The notes under the pieces were generated by a model, which had not been told where the DNA came from, searched no databases, and saw only the letters and a program-made list of their open reading frames with translations. Positions 53,385-64,000 of a stretch of 64,000 nucleotides of DNA are shown here, piece by piece (positions within the stretch are counted from its first letter, which is position 1; each line of letters begins with the position of its first letter). This DNA is from Molanna angustata. Its lineage: Eukaryota; Arthropoda; Insecta; Trichoptera; Molannidae. Where the stretch lies: positions 3,955,364 through 4,019,363 of the forward strand of contig OY754978.1 in NCBI GenBank assembly GCA_963576475.1. Reading direction: 5' to 3'. A program made the translations under genes and the position numbers.

Positions 53385-54060
53385 TAATTTTATAAGGTGT
53401 ACCATTCTGCAGACGCCACATACTGCGGTTCAATGGGAAAACCCCACGGCCAAGATGGCTATTTTTGGAAATCTATACTTAACCATAATTGAACCTCATT
53501 TTACTATGACTTGGCTTCGAGGGAGATCGCGATCCACTTGCACGCCGGCGACGATATAGAACCCATTGGCCCTGTTCGCCACCGGACGCAGCCGCAACAT
53601 CGGACAAAATATCAACACAAAATATCCACCATCCATCGGGTTCAACCACTGCCCCCGAGAATCCAACCTCAAACGGCGGGGCAACCGCTCAAGATCGGCA
53701 GCCGGGGCAAGCCCCTAGCACAACAGATCGAACGGAAGGGCTTGCCCCCGCACCCCTCGCTCCTCGTGTTGGCGTCCGAAAGCTTGGCGGGCTAACATCG
53801 GGGGCATCCGACGCAATCATAACCTGTCAGATTTGACGTCACAGATGTCAACACAGGATGTCTGACCCGACGTCTGCGCCGGCGGTGTGCCCGGACCAAA
53901 CAACATTCGCCACAGTTGACGAGTCACTGCCGAGCGAGACTAGAGGCGTCCGTCCTGCTCTTGGGATTAATTTTATCACTGATGAGGAAGTCACAGAACG
54001 CACACAAAGCCATCCATCATCGAAGTAGTACAATCTCGCCATCTGAACTATAGCATATTT
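53385..54060 (+). other. GC-rich block with short ORFs
   Basis: A 650-bp GC-rich island. It includes CCAAGATGGC (53452), an open stretch 53511-53795 rich in Pro/Gln/His/Arg that starts at a non-ATG codon, and a Met-initiated 56-codon frame 53858-54028 (MSDPTSAPAVCPDQTTFATV, then DEEVTERTQSH, stop). Composition and amphipathic content look like coding DNA, for instance a gag-like ORF1 start of a LINE or an old exon. I do not recognise either protein and no continuation was found. Confidence 0.35.
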
Positions 54061-54225
54061 TCAAGGGTTCTCAGTTCAGTCTAAGTTCTGAACGGGTATC
54101 ATACTTACTTACTTTTCGAATTGCTAGGCTCTTCTGCGCCCAGAAAAGGCTGCGTCTATGGAGCTAGTTAGAGCCTTAAATTCAAACCCCGCAGCCAGTC
54201 CACCGCCTCTTGCTTTTAACGGGTT

Positions 54226-54350
54226 AACATGTAGAGAATGCACGCATAGAGTTTCGTTGTGATGTATTTGTATGTATGGTGTACGTCGTATACTTTCTGT
54301 GTCCTCTCTACAGTCCAAACCATAAGTCCGATCGACTTCATGTTAATTCC
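54226..54350 (+). repeat. repeat X fragment
   Basis: TAACATGTAGAGAATGCACG, GTGTCCTCTCTACAGTCC and AAGTCCGATCGACTTCATG match 45825-45950. Confidence 0.65.
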
Positions 54351-54597
54351 TTACTTAACGGATCCGAGCTCTTCACCACTAGGCCATCCCACTTCAGAGT
54401 ACAGCAGCCGCAACGGCATTGTAATTGATCATAATAATAATAATAATAATTCTTTATTGGCTTAAATAACATTACAAAATAAGTACAAACAAGAGCAAGA
54501 TAAAATATTAAAAAAGCCAAAAGGCGGACTTGTTAACGAAATTAACATCTTCCAGTCAACCTTAGAGAATAAAAATAATATAAAAATATATAAGAAC

Positions 54598-54844
<247 letters not shown>

Positions 54845-54967
54845 CACACACATACATACATACACACATATACATACATATGCATTTAGGGGGGAAGGGA
54901 AGGGGAAAAAAGAAAGGGGCGGAGATAGTGGTAAGGAGGAAAATGAGGCAGGGAGGGAAGAGAGACA

Positions 54968-55894
54968 TCAGAGTTTCACCCGCTGTTTAAAAGAGAAAAA
55001 TGATGGTAAGGTTCGAGTATCAACGGGAAGTTGATTCCAGAGCCTGGCACTATGGACAGTAAAAGAATTAGTGTAGAAGTCCGATCGGTGGGAGGGAATC
55101 ACAAGAAGACCGTTATTACCCGATCTCAGAGGAAGACCATGCTCCGATGAAAAATGAAACCTGTCTCTGAGATACTTTGGTGCCACCTCACTATACAAAA
55201 TTTTATAGAGAAGACAGAGTGTGTGAACATCCCTGCGTTTGCCCATTGAAGACCAGCCCAGTTTTATACGAAATTCCGATACGTGGTCATACTTTTTCAG
55301 ACCGAAGATGTATCTAATGCAGACATTCTGCAGACGGTCTAATTTAGATAAGAACTCAGATTTGATGTCGAGATAGCAGACGTCAGCATAATCAAAAATA
55401 GGAAAAATCAAGGACTGGATCAACAGGGTTTTTATCTCAGTAGATAGAAACCGCTGCAGTCTCTTAAGAGAGTGAAGAGTGGCAAACGTCCTACGGCTAA
55501 CCTCGCCAATCTGCTTCCACCAGGATAGACTAGAGTAAAGGTGAACTCCCAGGTCCTTTACAGACTGGAAGAAAGAGATGGCTGAGCCATTGAGCATGAG
55601 CATGGGCAAAGAAGTCATATCGACGTGAGAAATCATTCTATGGCTTCCCAAAATAATTGCCTGCGACTTTGTAGGATTCATAAGCAGACCATTCCGAGAA
55701 CACCACAGACCAATCCGATGAAGATCCAGGTTCATTGAAGCAGAAGACCTGATCATCATCAGGTCTTCTGCTTCGCACCTCACTGGCATATCTCGACAGA
55801 TGAGGAGGTGCACCCTGCAATTGCAGGAGACATCCTCTTCCACTCTTACATATATGCCACCTGAGCATGTTCTCTTTGCACCTGGAGACACCAA
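54968..55894 (-). pseudogene. LINE reverse transcriptase, C-terminal half
   Basis: The 308-codon minus-strand frame contains MNLDLHRIGLWCSRNGLLMN, PTKSQAIILGSHR (the 'W...N.L.lNp.Ks' motif after the catalytic box), LGVHLYSSLSWWKQIGEVSR, SLIFPIFDYADVCYLD, LDRLQNVCIRYIFGLKKYDH and, near the end, [20 protein letters not shown]. The catalytic 'DD' box is readable only in the neighbouring frame (RRPDDDQVF at about 55760), so a 1-nt insertion near 55748 has put the palm and thumb in different frames. Upstream of that the protein is not recognisable as RT. The start lies inside lost sequence. Non-functional. Confidence 0.85.
55737..55774. repeat. perfect 17-bp inverted repeat at the RT catalytic box
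   Basis: GAAGCAGAAGACCTGAT and ATCAGGTCTTCTGCTTC are separated by 4 nt. The hairpin coincides with the codons for the DD box and with the frameshift of the LINE. Confidence 0.9.
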
Positions 55895-56059
55895 CGCCTA
55901 ATCTATTTAGTGTCTTCCATGTTAGTTAGGGTAGTTTGTGTTCCGGTCATAAACTTTTTTACAGGTTGACCTGATCTCCACCGTATTGTGCTTGCCAAAG
56001 ATGTTTCCTTGCAGACAGATGTCTCGACAGATGAGGGGGGGTGAAATTCTAAGGAAGCT
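55895..56059. other. unassigned DNA with a repeated phrase
   Basis: TCTCGACAGATGAGG occurs at about 56023 and at about 55791 inside the LINE, 230 bp away, which hints at a local duplication. Confidence 0.4.
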
Positions 56060-56285
56060 TTTCCACTTCATATTGATATCATAATACATATGTGTAAAGT
56101 GCATACATTTAGAACAGATTAGTTTTCCATAGATATTCGCTCTATAATTTAATCTGTTTAAACTTTAAAAATACTCTCACGATCTGGAAATTTCATATTT
56201 ATTTATTTATTTAATTCACTATGCCCAAGTAGAGAGTATGTAGTGGACGGTAAAGTGTAGTGTCACAACCCCTTTGTTTTTTTAC
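56060..56285 (+). repeat. repeat X, 3' part
   Basis: TTCCACTTCATATTGATATC, GTAAAGTGCATACATTTAG and GATTAGTTTTCCATAGATAT match the X copies. 'GTCACAACCCCTTTG' at its end recalls the Y repeat terminus. Confidence 0.55.
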
Positions 56286-56567
56286 AGATAAATGATATTT
56301 AAAAAAAAAAACTTTCTAGAAGGTTTTAAAAACAAAGGTTTTTCCGGATCAATTCCTGGAAAGGAAAGGGTTTTTGGGGATACCCACTGCAAGATTTTCC
56401 TCTTGTGAAAGGTAAAAGCACGTGCACTAATAATTGAATGAATTTATCAATTTGAATATTTTAAATAATGTGCTTTATTGACTTTGGTGTTCTCGTTAAT
56501 ATTTACCATTTATTATGTCAGCCACTGAAATTATTCCAGAATCTTTTATTAGTACCTACCTAATTTA
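56286..56567. other. unassigned DNA
   Basis: No supported feature. Confidence 0.4.
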
Positions 56568-57559
56568 CTAGTTGCATGTAACACATGAGATCCAACTGTC
56601 GATGGCGATAGTATGCATTATTGAAGAATACGTACCAAAACTATAAACACTTAAACACAAATTAATAAATATATTAAGATATTTTTTAACAGATTTTTAA
56701 TTATCTCAATAGAGACGAAGTTGGAATATTTATTGTAGGAGAACCGGGAAATCAAGGCACCTACAGGGCTTACGACCTGTAATTTGATTGTTGATTTCCC
56801 GGTTCTCCTACAGTAAATATTCCAACTTCGTCTCTATTGAGATAATTAAAAATCTGTTAAAAAATGCCTTTGACTCCCGACAGGGAAAAAAATCCAATGT
56901 TTGCGCATATGCAATAATAAAAATATTCGATTAAGATATTTTGTTTTCTACATATAACATGTAGGTATATATATGTATGTAGGTATGGAGGTGAGTCTGT
57001 TTTTCCTGCCCAGAATATGAAAACAGCATGATGTATTTTTGTAGATTAAGTATGAAACTATTGAGTGAGATATTGTGTAGTGTTTACTGCCTTACAAATT
57101 GTATGAAACTATATCGTCACTAAATATAATTTTTATAAAAATTGTTAAAAAAAAGAGATGTAATACTACAATGTTCATATTTTTTATAGAAAATAAAATT
57201 ATCTAGTCGAGGTCTTTAAGCTTTTTTCGATATTTTGAAAAACCTTGGAAATATAGGCAGTAAACACATAAATTTATCATAAAAAATATTTTTCTTAATA
57301 AAAAATGTTTGAGAATCTCTGGATTTTTTAAAAAAATTAATTTGAGATTTTGTATTTTTCTATATTAATGCCAATTTTCAGCGTTCTATCTTTTATGGTT
57401 TTTGAGATACCTATATGGAAAAATAAAGTAAATATTCAAAAGTTGACAACCCCTGATTGAAACTTAAATTCAAAATCCTGAGTACAAAAGTTTTGTAAGT
57501 CTATAATTTTCTATATTTTCTGAAAATTTATGCTCTGTGCATTAGAAGTTATAAAACAC
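56568..57559 (-). mobile_element. HINE-type element H7 (head-to-head with H8)
   Basis: Minus strand: CTAG, hairpin and 13-mer at 56568-56603, filler as in H1, and a stop at the CA-microsatellite remnant at about 57559. The 5' about 300 bp are missing. A hairpin element sits at 56686-56929. Confidence 0.8.
56673..56942. mobile_element. hairpin-plus-tail insertion with 13-bp target duplication (inside H7)
   Basis: The direct repeat ATTAAGATATTTT (56673-56685, 56930-56942) bounds a 244-bp insert. The sequence occurs once in other HINE copies (for example about 13758-13768), so it is a true target duplication. The insert is a palindrome with about 70-bp arms (56686-56753 / 56792-56863; CAATAGAGACGAAGTTGGAA and its complement) plus a 66-bp tail ending AATAAAAATATTCG. 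Confidence 0.88.
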
Positions 57560-58699
57560 ACACAGAATTTTAAATTTTTGTTAATGTCAGGGGTTAACAA
57601 CTTTTGAATTTTTACTTTATTTTTCCATATATACAAAACCATAAAAGCTAGATTGCCGAAAATTGGTATTAATAAAGAAAAATAAATCTCAAATTTGTTT
57701 TTTCAAAAATAATCCAGATTTGCTCTAACATTTTAGAAAATCTTAGAAAATCTATCTTAGAAAATTTATTTAGAAAATAATTATTTATTTATTTATTTAT
57801 TTAAGTACATATACGGCCTCTAGGCCATTATAAAATAAAAGTTAAAAATAAAACATACAACTCGTATTAAACAACAATTAAAAAGAAAAACAACAGAATA
57901 ATTAATTAATAAACAATATTCTTAACATAATATCCGCATCGACCTGACACTAGTTAGTCTAATCTATGCCTGACACTACTACAGGTACCTACAGAGTTGA
58001 TGTCCCGCTCACACAGCACTACAGACACAGTGCGAGAAAGAGACTCCAACTTCCACAATACCGCCGTAACAATTCTCGCAAGTTGCCAGGTCGATATCAA
58101 ATTAAAACATTTTTTCCTTTTACAAATTTAAAATAATAAAATAATCATTATATAAATTCACAATCACAACAAATAGTAAACACTAAACAATTCAATTAGC
58201 AATTTATATCAAAATAAAAAGTAAAAAAACAAAATATAATATACACTAATTTATAATGATAAATTAATGTGTTTAACTGCCTATATTTTCAAACTTTTTA
58301 AAAATATCGATAAAGCCGAAACACCCCAACTAGATAATTTAATTTGCTATAAAAATATTAGCATTGTAGTAGTACATCTCAAACAATTTTTATAAAAATC
58401 GAATATAGTGACGACATCTTTTCATACAATTTGTAAGGCAGTATACACTACACAATATCTACGGGGACTCAATAATTTGATACTTACTTTATCTTCAAAC
58501 ATACATACATACAATCATCCTGTTTTCATATTCTGGGTAAGAAAAAAAGACTGACCTTCCATACTATCCTATCCTGACATATACACCTACATGTGTATAT
58601 AGAAAACAAAATATCTTTAAGTTTAAGTATTGTACGTATTCTTCAATTATACATATTATCGCCATCGACAGTTGGATCTCATGTGTTACATGCAATTAG
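57560..58699 (+). mobile_element. HINE-type element H8 (head-to-head with H7), split by a LINE tail
   Basis: Plus strand: starts with the filler just 3' of the microsatellite, continues as in H1 and ends ATCGACAGTTGGA, hairpin, TTAG (C to T in CTAG). The 5' about 370 bp are missing. Between about 57779 and 58250 non-HINE DNA is inserted. Confidence 0.75.
57779..58250 (-). mobile_element. LINE 3' end inserted in H8
   Basis: The minus-strand tail (AAAT)n at 57779-57803 is preceded by CCTAGAGGCCGTATATGTAC. Further in, 57930-58090 is GC-richer (GTCCCGCTCACACAGCAC, CGAGAAAGAGACTCCAACTT) without a recognised frame. Confidence 0.55.
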
Positions 58700-59155
58700 T
58701 AATAAATAATAAGTAATAAATGGTGTCACCACCTCCAAAACTCATAGTAGTTTTTATCATCCTAAGTTACGGAGATAAGCCAACGGTTTTTCGATTCTTA
58801 TCTCTGAATGTCTTCGTTGTAACTACATAGTATGAAATTACTACAAAAATATTCAGAGCACTTTGATATTTTGTCACATTAAATATGATATGCAAATCAT
58901 CGTCGTGATGTCATGACACTTTTTTATTTTCAAATGTGACGTCATGCAAAAATCCTGATTGACGAGGTGAATCCTAATTGACTTGTAAACTGTGCTAACT
59001 CATGTTTTGGGAATATTGAATGTCATTTTTTGTAACCGAATTGCTCATCATATTATGGTATAAAGTTAATGATGATTACTTTACTCGTTCACAGACGAAA
59101 GATGCTGGTAGGCTAAAAATTATTATGTTCCTGTTTCGTTATATTCATCAATATT
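58700..59155. other. unassigned DNA
   Basis: No supported feature. Confidence 0.4.
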
Positions 59156-59164
59156 TATATTAAA

Positions 59165-59413
59165 ATTAATTAATATTTTTAATTAATAAAAATAAAAAAA
59201 CTTGTTTAGAATCAATTGCACTATTTATTTAAGACTACAACCTACAACCGCTAGTTGAAAATGTGCTTAGCACGAAACCGGTTGTTGGTTGTAGTCTTAA
59301 ATAAATAGTGCAATTGATTGTAAACAAGTTTTTTATTTTTATTTATTAAAAATATTAATTAATTTAAATGGAATTCCATCAAGAAATGATGATCAAAAAG
59401 TTATATCGAATTA
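59165..59413. mobile_element. hairpin-plus-tail element
   Basis: A palindrome of about 200 bp (59165-59365). The outer arms include AAAAACTTGTTTAGAATCAA and the inner arms AAGACTACAACCTACAACCG / CGGTTGTTGGTTGTAGTC. A small GTGCTTAGCAC hairpin lies in the loop. A tail starting AAATGGAATTCCATC follows, as in the 10.1-kb element. TATATTAAA flanks both sides (59156, 59414), a possible 9-bp duplication, though low complexity. Confidence 0.75.
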
Positions 59414-59429
59414 TATATTAAATTTTTAC

Positions 59430-59600
59430 ATGAGAAAAAAAGAGATGTAGTCCTACGATTTTGGGCTTTTATAGAAAATTAAATTATCTTGATTGAGGTG
59501 TTAGTTTCAGCGTTTTTCAGTATATAAAAAAATGGAAATATTGGCAGTTAAAAACATAAAATTATCATAAAAAAATATATTTCCTTATAAATATATATAG
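59430..59600 (-). mobile_element. HINE fragment
   Basis: AAGAGATGTAGTCCTACGAT, ATAGAAAATTAAATTATCTT and ATTGGCAGTTAAAAACATAA match the inner filler of the HINE family in reverse. Confidence 0.6.
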
Positions 59601-59629
59601 ACATTGGATTTTTGGATGTTAGACAGCTC

Positions 59630-60220
59630 TATATGAGACTGATGCTGTCTCATTTGCATAAGAACACTGCTGAGTTCCAACCGGACTATATACCTACTGA
59701 TACATGGCACTAGCAACGGACATCAGCTAAGACCGCCACAACCAAGAACGACACATGCGCAGCGTCAGTATAGTTTTTTGGCACCAAGACTCTATAATAA
59801 AATAATGATGGATATTGAACAAAACATATCGCATGATGGGAAAAATTTCAAAGACCTCGTTACTCGTTGGCTGAAGCAGATTGGAAGAGAAGGTACTCAT
59901 AGGTTTTTTGAGATAGAGGTTTTAGAATTTTCATCCTGGGGGGCAAGTCTGGTTCAATCGGCGAAATCAAAACCCTCACGATTTCCCATATCATGGATAT
60001 AATTATTATATGGAGTTCTTCAATATCTTTAGATGTCATAGAACTCCTTACGATAATTATATCCATGATAGGGGGTAATCACTGGGGTTTTGATTTCGCC
60101 GGTCGAACCAGACTTGCCCCCCTGGTTGTCGATGTTCTAAGTGAATGGAATATGTGAAGAAAAAAAAGAATAGAAATCATATGACCGCAGAGTAGCCATA
60201 GCAAATTCAAATTAGTACTG
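59630..60220 (+). pseudogene. LINE C-terminus and 3' UTR, split by foldback F3
   Basis: The plus-strand frame at 59772-59950 reads FLAPRLYNKIMMDIEQNISH, then NFKDLVTRWLKQIGREGTHR. 'APRLYNKI' and 'FK..v..WL' mark the C-terminus of Jockey/CR1-type LINEs. The region before it (59630-59770) is the same protein with frameshifts. F3 is inserted at 59938, and the 3' UTR resumes at 60123. Confidence 0.6.
59938..60122. mobile_element. foldback element F3 (185 bp)
   Basis: Ends GGGGGGCAAGTCTGGTTC and GAACCAGACTTGCCCCCC, interior ATATCATGGATATAATTAT / ATAATTATATCCATGATA. Same size and design as F1 and F2. It interrupts the LINE tail, so it inserted after the LINE. Confidence 0.88.
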
Positions 60221-61050
60221 CCTCAGAACAGACTATGGCCCAAATTATAGAATTCATCTCAAGACCGTTCTCCAAATGTGTCATCTCAAGACCATCTTGA
60301 GATCATGCTCGAAAATCCGTATTAAAAGTAAAATACGTACGCCGTCTCATTCGAGAAAGCGTACTCGAAAAAAATGTGGATGCAGCTCTATAAATATGTA
60401 AGTACTTTTTCTCGTGAATGGCGATAATTTCAGCATTGTTATGTTGGTAGCAATGAGTTGGAATATCTATTTATAGATATTTTGACAATTCGTTGTCTTG
60501 GTAATCTTCGAAAGTGTAGATAAATTTATGCATCATAATATTATGGGAAATTCCCATAATATGCGTCATATAACATATTATGGGAATGTGTGTTACTTAC
60601 AGTCAATAGATCCAGGAAAGGCAGTCATTTCAAAACATGATACAACATGCATAGAATAACATGATATTTACTGGATGTAAATTTAATGAAATCTTACAAA
60701 ATTTGATTCACATAATTAGTTTATTAATGATTGTATGTAAATTACTCCCGGAAGGACCTTAATAAGATTCTTGATCCATTTTAGTACCGCTAACAATGTA
60801 AACGTCAAAACAGTAATTAATGCAAAATTCGTCCGTGTATATATGCGTCTCTATTTCTTGTAAAGCGCTGTCTCCTTCTGTCTCATTGAGACCATGCTCA
60901 AGACAGCGGGATAGCTGTCTCGAAGCAATCTCAACTCTATACATTTCGAGACCGGTCTTGAGATCAAGCTCAGTGTCTTTTGTTTCTTTAATACCATTTT
61001 GTTTGAGAACGTGTTCTCAAGACCAATCTCAAGCTGCAGAACAAATGCCT
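60221..61050. repeat. possible inverted-repeat element with TCTCAAGACC motifs
   Basis: ATCTCAAGACCGTTCTCC and CTCAAGACCATCTTGAGATC at 60258-60310 are mirrored by GAGACCGGTCTTGAGATCAA and GTTCTCAAGACCAATCTCAA at 60950-61040. A small palindrome (ATTATGGGAAATTCCCATAAT) lies at about 60540. Boundaries uncertain. Confidence 0.45.
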
Positions 61051-61375
61051 ATGTCTAGCGAGGCAGTAAAATTTCCAAATGTTTCGAAAAAAAAAATTGT
61101 AAAAATGTAATTATGTATAAATTAAATTGTATTTTGTTCCTTTGTAATATTTATACTGTAGGAAGTACATTATTCATTTAAAATTAATTAAATTATACCA
61201 CAAAGTAAAAAACAATCGTTTGTCGATGATGCATTATCATTTATTCATTCATTCACAAAAGAAGTTTGAAATCCCTGGAAATTTTTCGTAAAAATCGTTT
61301 CGAGATAAAACAATAAAATGATAAATAATAAACAATAATATAATAAATAATTTCGAGAAAAACAACACAGTCCGA
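61051..61375. other. unassigned AT-rich DNA
   Basis: No supported feature. Confidence 0.4.
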
Positions 61376-61500
61376 TTGACTTCATATATTATGTTTAATA
61401 TATAAACTTAAGGATGAATAGTTTTCCATGGATATCCGTAAATTTAATCTATATCATTTCATCTGTCATTTTTTGTATTTATTTGTAATTCCCTCACGGT
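61376..61500 (+). repeat. repeat X fragment
   Basis: CCGATTGACTTCATATATTA, GAATAGTTTTCCATGGATAT and CCCTCACGGTCTGGAAAAT match 56070-56190 and 45920-46000. Confidence 0.6.
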
Positions 61501-62245
61501 CTGGAAAATCAGATTATTTCCTTTTGTGTGCTTTTTTGATACAATAGAAAAATGCTCTTTTCAAAAGTGCATTCAGGGATTGTCTACCTTTAAAGAAAAA
61601 AATATTAATATTCAGCGTGAATTTGCTTTCTCTCTCTCTCTCTCTGTCTCTCTCGAAAATTCTCTCTAATATACGTTTTGTTGTTTGATCTTGACGTTTC
61701 GATCACAAAATATATATTTATAACCTCACTTTACTTTACGGATGTTTTTAAAATTTGGCTACCAAGAACAGAATATTATATCACAATATAATAATATCAC
61801 ACGATATTATTATATTGATATAATATAGTGATAATAATATACATATAACTAAATAATTTAATATAATATTCATAAATTAATTTAAATATTTAAACGGAAA
61901 TATTAAGAAACATTACATTGAGATAACTTTGAAAATACCATAATTATCGTCATAATACCACTTAATAAAACAGAATATACTTGTAAAAAATTAAATAGCT
62001 TTATACAATAAAAATAAGAAAATATACAAACAACTTAATAATTTCATAAAATATTAAAAATATGAAAACAAAAATCAGAAAAACATCAAGTTTTAATGTC
62101 ATAACCAACATTGCACAATATTATGACATATTGGAAGCCAATGTTCCCACTATTCAAAATGCGTATTACGAAAATATTTATAACGATTCCCATTTTTCTT
62201 TTTCTTTTATTAAATTCCTTTTTGTGAATCTAATCCATTCAGGGA
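61501..62245. other. unassigned AT-rich DNA with (TC)n and AT palindromes
   Basis: A TC microsatellite lies at about 61630-61655, and an AT-only inverted structure at 61778-61845 (CAATATAATAATATCAC / GATATTATTATATTG). Nothing else. Confidence 0.5.
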
Positions 62246-62249
62246 CTCA

Positions 62250-62345
62250 CATAAACACACACAAAAAGTTTCATCAAAATCGGTTCAGCCGTTTAGGAGG
62301 AGTTCAGTGACATACACACGTACGGAAGAATTATATATAAAGATA
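62250..62345 (+). repeat. dispersed 'CGGTTCAGCCGTTTAGGAGG' repeat
   Basis: AAGTTTCATCAAAATCGG, TTCAGCCGTTTAGGAGGAGT and CGGAAGAATTATATATAAAG are the reverse of 39530-39650 and 39765-39860. Confidence 0.7.
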
Positions 62346-63196
62346 ATTATTATCTATACAAAAAGAAGTTGACATAATTTAAAAATCAGTCAAATTCAAT
62401 AAGTTTATTTTATTTTTTATTTTTATTTTGAATTCATTATTCATTTGCCAGTCTCAATTGAACCACACCACCCCATTGTACGTAGTGCTGTGCAAAACTT
62501 GTATGTGTGAATTCGTCTAATTACTTTGTTTCGCAGTGTTCAACAATCATACAATAGTATCCTTGTATCATTTAACCTTGTTAATAAACTCATATTATTA
62601 TTGTTAATAGGTTGACTTTTCCGATAATTTTGTATACGATGGTAAAAATATTCCGCGATATCGTGTCCGCTTATAAAAAAATTTCCCCATCTCCCACAAT
62701 CCTTGCAACATTCATCATTATGATTGTTGTGGACAATTAATAATAATTGCCTATAATCTATATCCGTAGTTATACATAGATAAGGATCTTATTAAAATAA
62801 ACATAATGAATCATATCAGAATCAGCGGTGCTGTTTCCTGATGATTTCACGGTTACAGCCAGCATTTGCCTACATACACTTAACAATCACAGAACAACCT
62901 ACCTGGCTGGCGCGACCTGATACTAGGAAATCACATGTTGGTACGTTTACCTACACAATTACGTTACACTTAAATGTGGAAAAAAACATTTTGCAAAGTC
63001 ATGGAAAACATACAGTTAGAATCTGACTATTAAAGGAACATTATTGCGAAACTAACAAGTGACTATTCTTATTATTATCTAAATAATAGACGTAATAGTG
63101 CTCTTTGAGTAAAACATAAAAATATTTGATTTGATTTGGGAACCATAATTACACCAACATAGTTAACTAGTCTCTTTCTATGGCTCTGAAATAAAA
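62346..63196. other. unassigned DNA
   Basis: No supported feature. Confidence 0.4.
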
Positions 63197-63199
63197 ATG

Positions 63200-63530
63200 G
63201 CGTCAGAGATTGGATTTATGACAGGTATTATCCTCAAAAAGCAATCGGGCGCCCCCTGGAAACGGCTGAATGCCGGCCAATCCTTTCACCACCGGAACAA
63301 CACCACAGCGTCACCCGCTGCTACAGTAACCTCAAAAAATGGGGCTACAGAGAGGAAGATACCTGTGAGTGTGGCACTGTGCAGGACAACTCGCACCACC
63401 TTCTCTCATGCCCCTTGATTGGAGTTAGGTACATGTACACATGAAGACACCGTGACAGCGAAGGAAAGCGGCATACGGGTGGCCGAGCACTGGAGCTTTC
63501 TAATTTGATAGTGTTCCGGACACGGAAAGT
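63200..63530 (+). pseudogene. LINE C-terminal zinc-knuckle fragment
   Basis: In one plus-strand frame the DNA reads YSNLKKWGYREEDTCECGTV and QDNSHHLLSCPLIG. 'C.CG..QD..HHLL.CP' is the CCHC-like motif near the C-terminus of many insect LINE polyproteins. The frame is then lost in a degraded region with WLDLI-like remnants. The overlapping 73-codon frame from 63197 is a shadow. Confidence 0.65.
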
Positions 63531-64000
63531 AAGTAAGTATTATGGCGGACATTGGGACCTGGTTGATCTGTTTTGTGTGAGCCCATATGTTTGTTGAGGT
63601 AATGATTTTGAGTGCAGAAAGTTGAGATTGTGTACATATTTAGTGTGGAACGGGAACAATCACGTGGTTCATAATTGCATATAATTGTCAATAACAATTG
63701 TAAACAGCTAGCCCTAGAACAAGATTTCCTATTATTTATTAAAATTATTAATAAAATCTGTAACTATCGCATACTATGTGTGCGATGCTCTTTGGATTAA
63801 CCTTCTTAGTAATAAACGTAAACTATCTGTAGTACTTACCTGGTAATAGAGCGTGATTCGAAAATGTTTACTTATAAATCGTGACTATCCTTATTACACC
63901 TTTATTTCATAGATTTCAAGTTAGGACGGGTCGAGAGGTTGTTTAACCCTTGACTACCGCATCATACCAAATATTTCAAAATGGCGGATCTTTCACATAT
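63531..64000. other. unassigned DNA at the right edge
   Basis: No supported feature. AAAATGGCGGATC at the very end is a YY1-like motif. Confidence 0.35.

Overview
The window looks like AT-rich insect nuclear DNA, most likely from a moth or butterfly (Lepidoptera). It has no bacterial gene organisation, no operons and no long cellular open reading frame. It does have a dense, nested population of eukaryotic transposable elements: RTE-like and Jockey/CR1-like LINE remnants, several tRNA-derived SINEs, Helitron/HINE-type elements, hAT and Tc1/mariner relics, and many hairpin (foldback) elements. The assignment to Lepidoptera rests on my memory of repeat families common in that order. No database search was possible.

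The best candidate for a host gene lies at about 47.9-48.93 kb on the plus strand. A CpG-containing, relatively GC-rich block leads into a short coding exon (ATG 48843) that ends at 48933 in a perfect splice donor (AG|GTAAGT). If this is real, most of 48.9-64 kb is its first intron, and that stretch is filled with transposons. Other GC-rich islands at 13.2-13.5, 33.3-33.5, 36.8-36.96 and 53.4-54.05 kb look like promoters or LTR-like elements. None can be tied to a gene.

Layout. 0-5 kb: 29-bp tandem repeat, RTE and LINE 3' ends, and a HINE-type element split by a hAT element with an 8-bp target duplication. 5-15 kb: three more HINE copies, a 323-bp MITE, a giant hairpin with 13-bp direct repeats, two 183-bp foldback elements, an RTE pseudogene, SINEs and a GC island. 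15-26 kb: long unassigned AT-rich DNA, an internally deleted Tc1/mariner-type element, a SINE-like family with long bodies, and a 2.4-kb zone of four tandem arrays. 26-35 kb: mostly unassigned DNA with SINEs, a MITE carrying a SINE, and RTE relics. 35-47 kb: a 550-bp inverted-repeat element, a hairpin element, a Jockey-like LINE 3' end, the best-preserved RTE C-terminus and HINE copies. 49-64 kb: a mariner relic split by a Jockey-like LINE with a 70-bp 3' UTR tandem array, a second LINE with a (TA)n array of about 238 bp, a head-to-head HINE pair forming a 2.1-kb inverted structure, further hairpins and LINE debris.

No autonomous, intact transposon was found. All coding remnants are 5'-truncated, frameshifted or deleted. 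The most interesting signals are structural: (i) one HINE-type family present in at least ten pieces, with TC/CTAG ends, 13-bp sub-terminal inverted repeats and what looks like a captured RTE 3' end; (ii) two unrelated hairpin-plus-tail insertions, each 244 bp and each bounded by a 13-bp direct repeat; (iii) a trio of 183-185-bp foldback elements with G-run termini; and (iv) a minisatellite built from 9-bp modules found at two distant loci.
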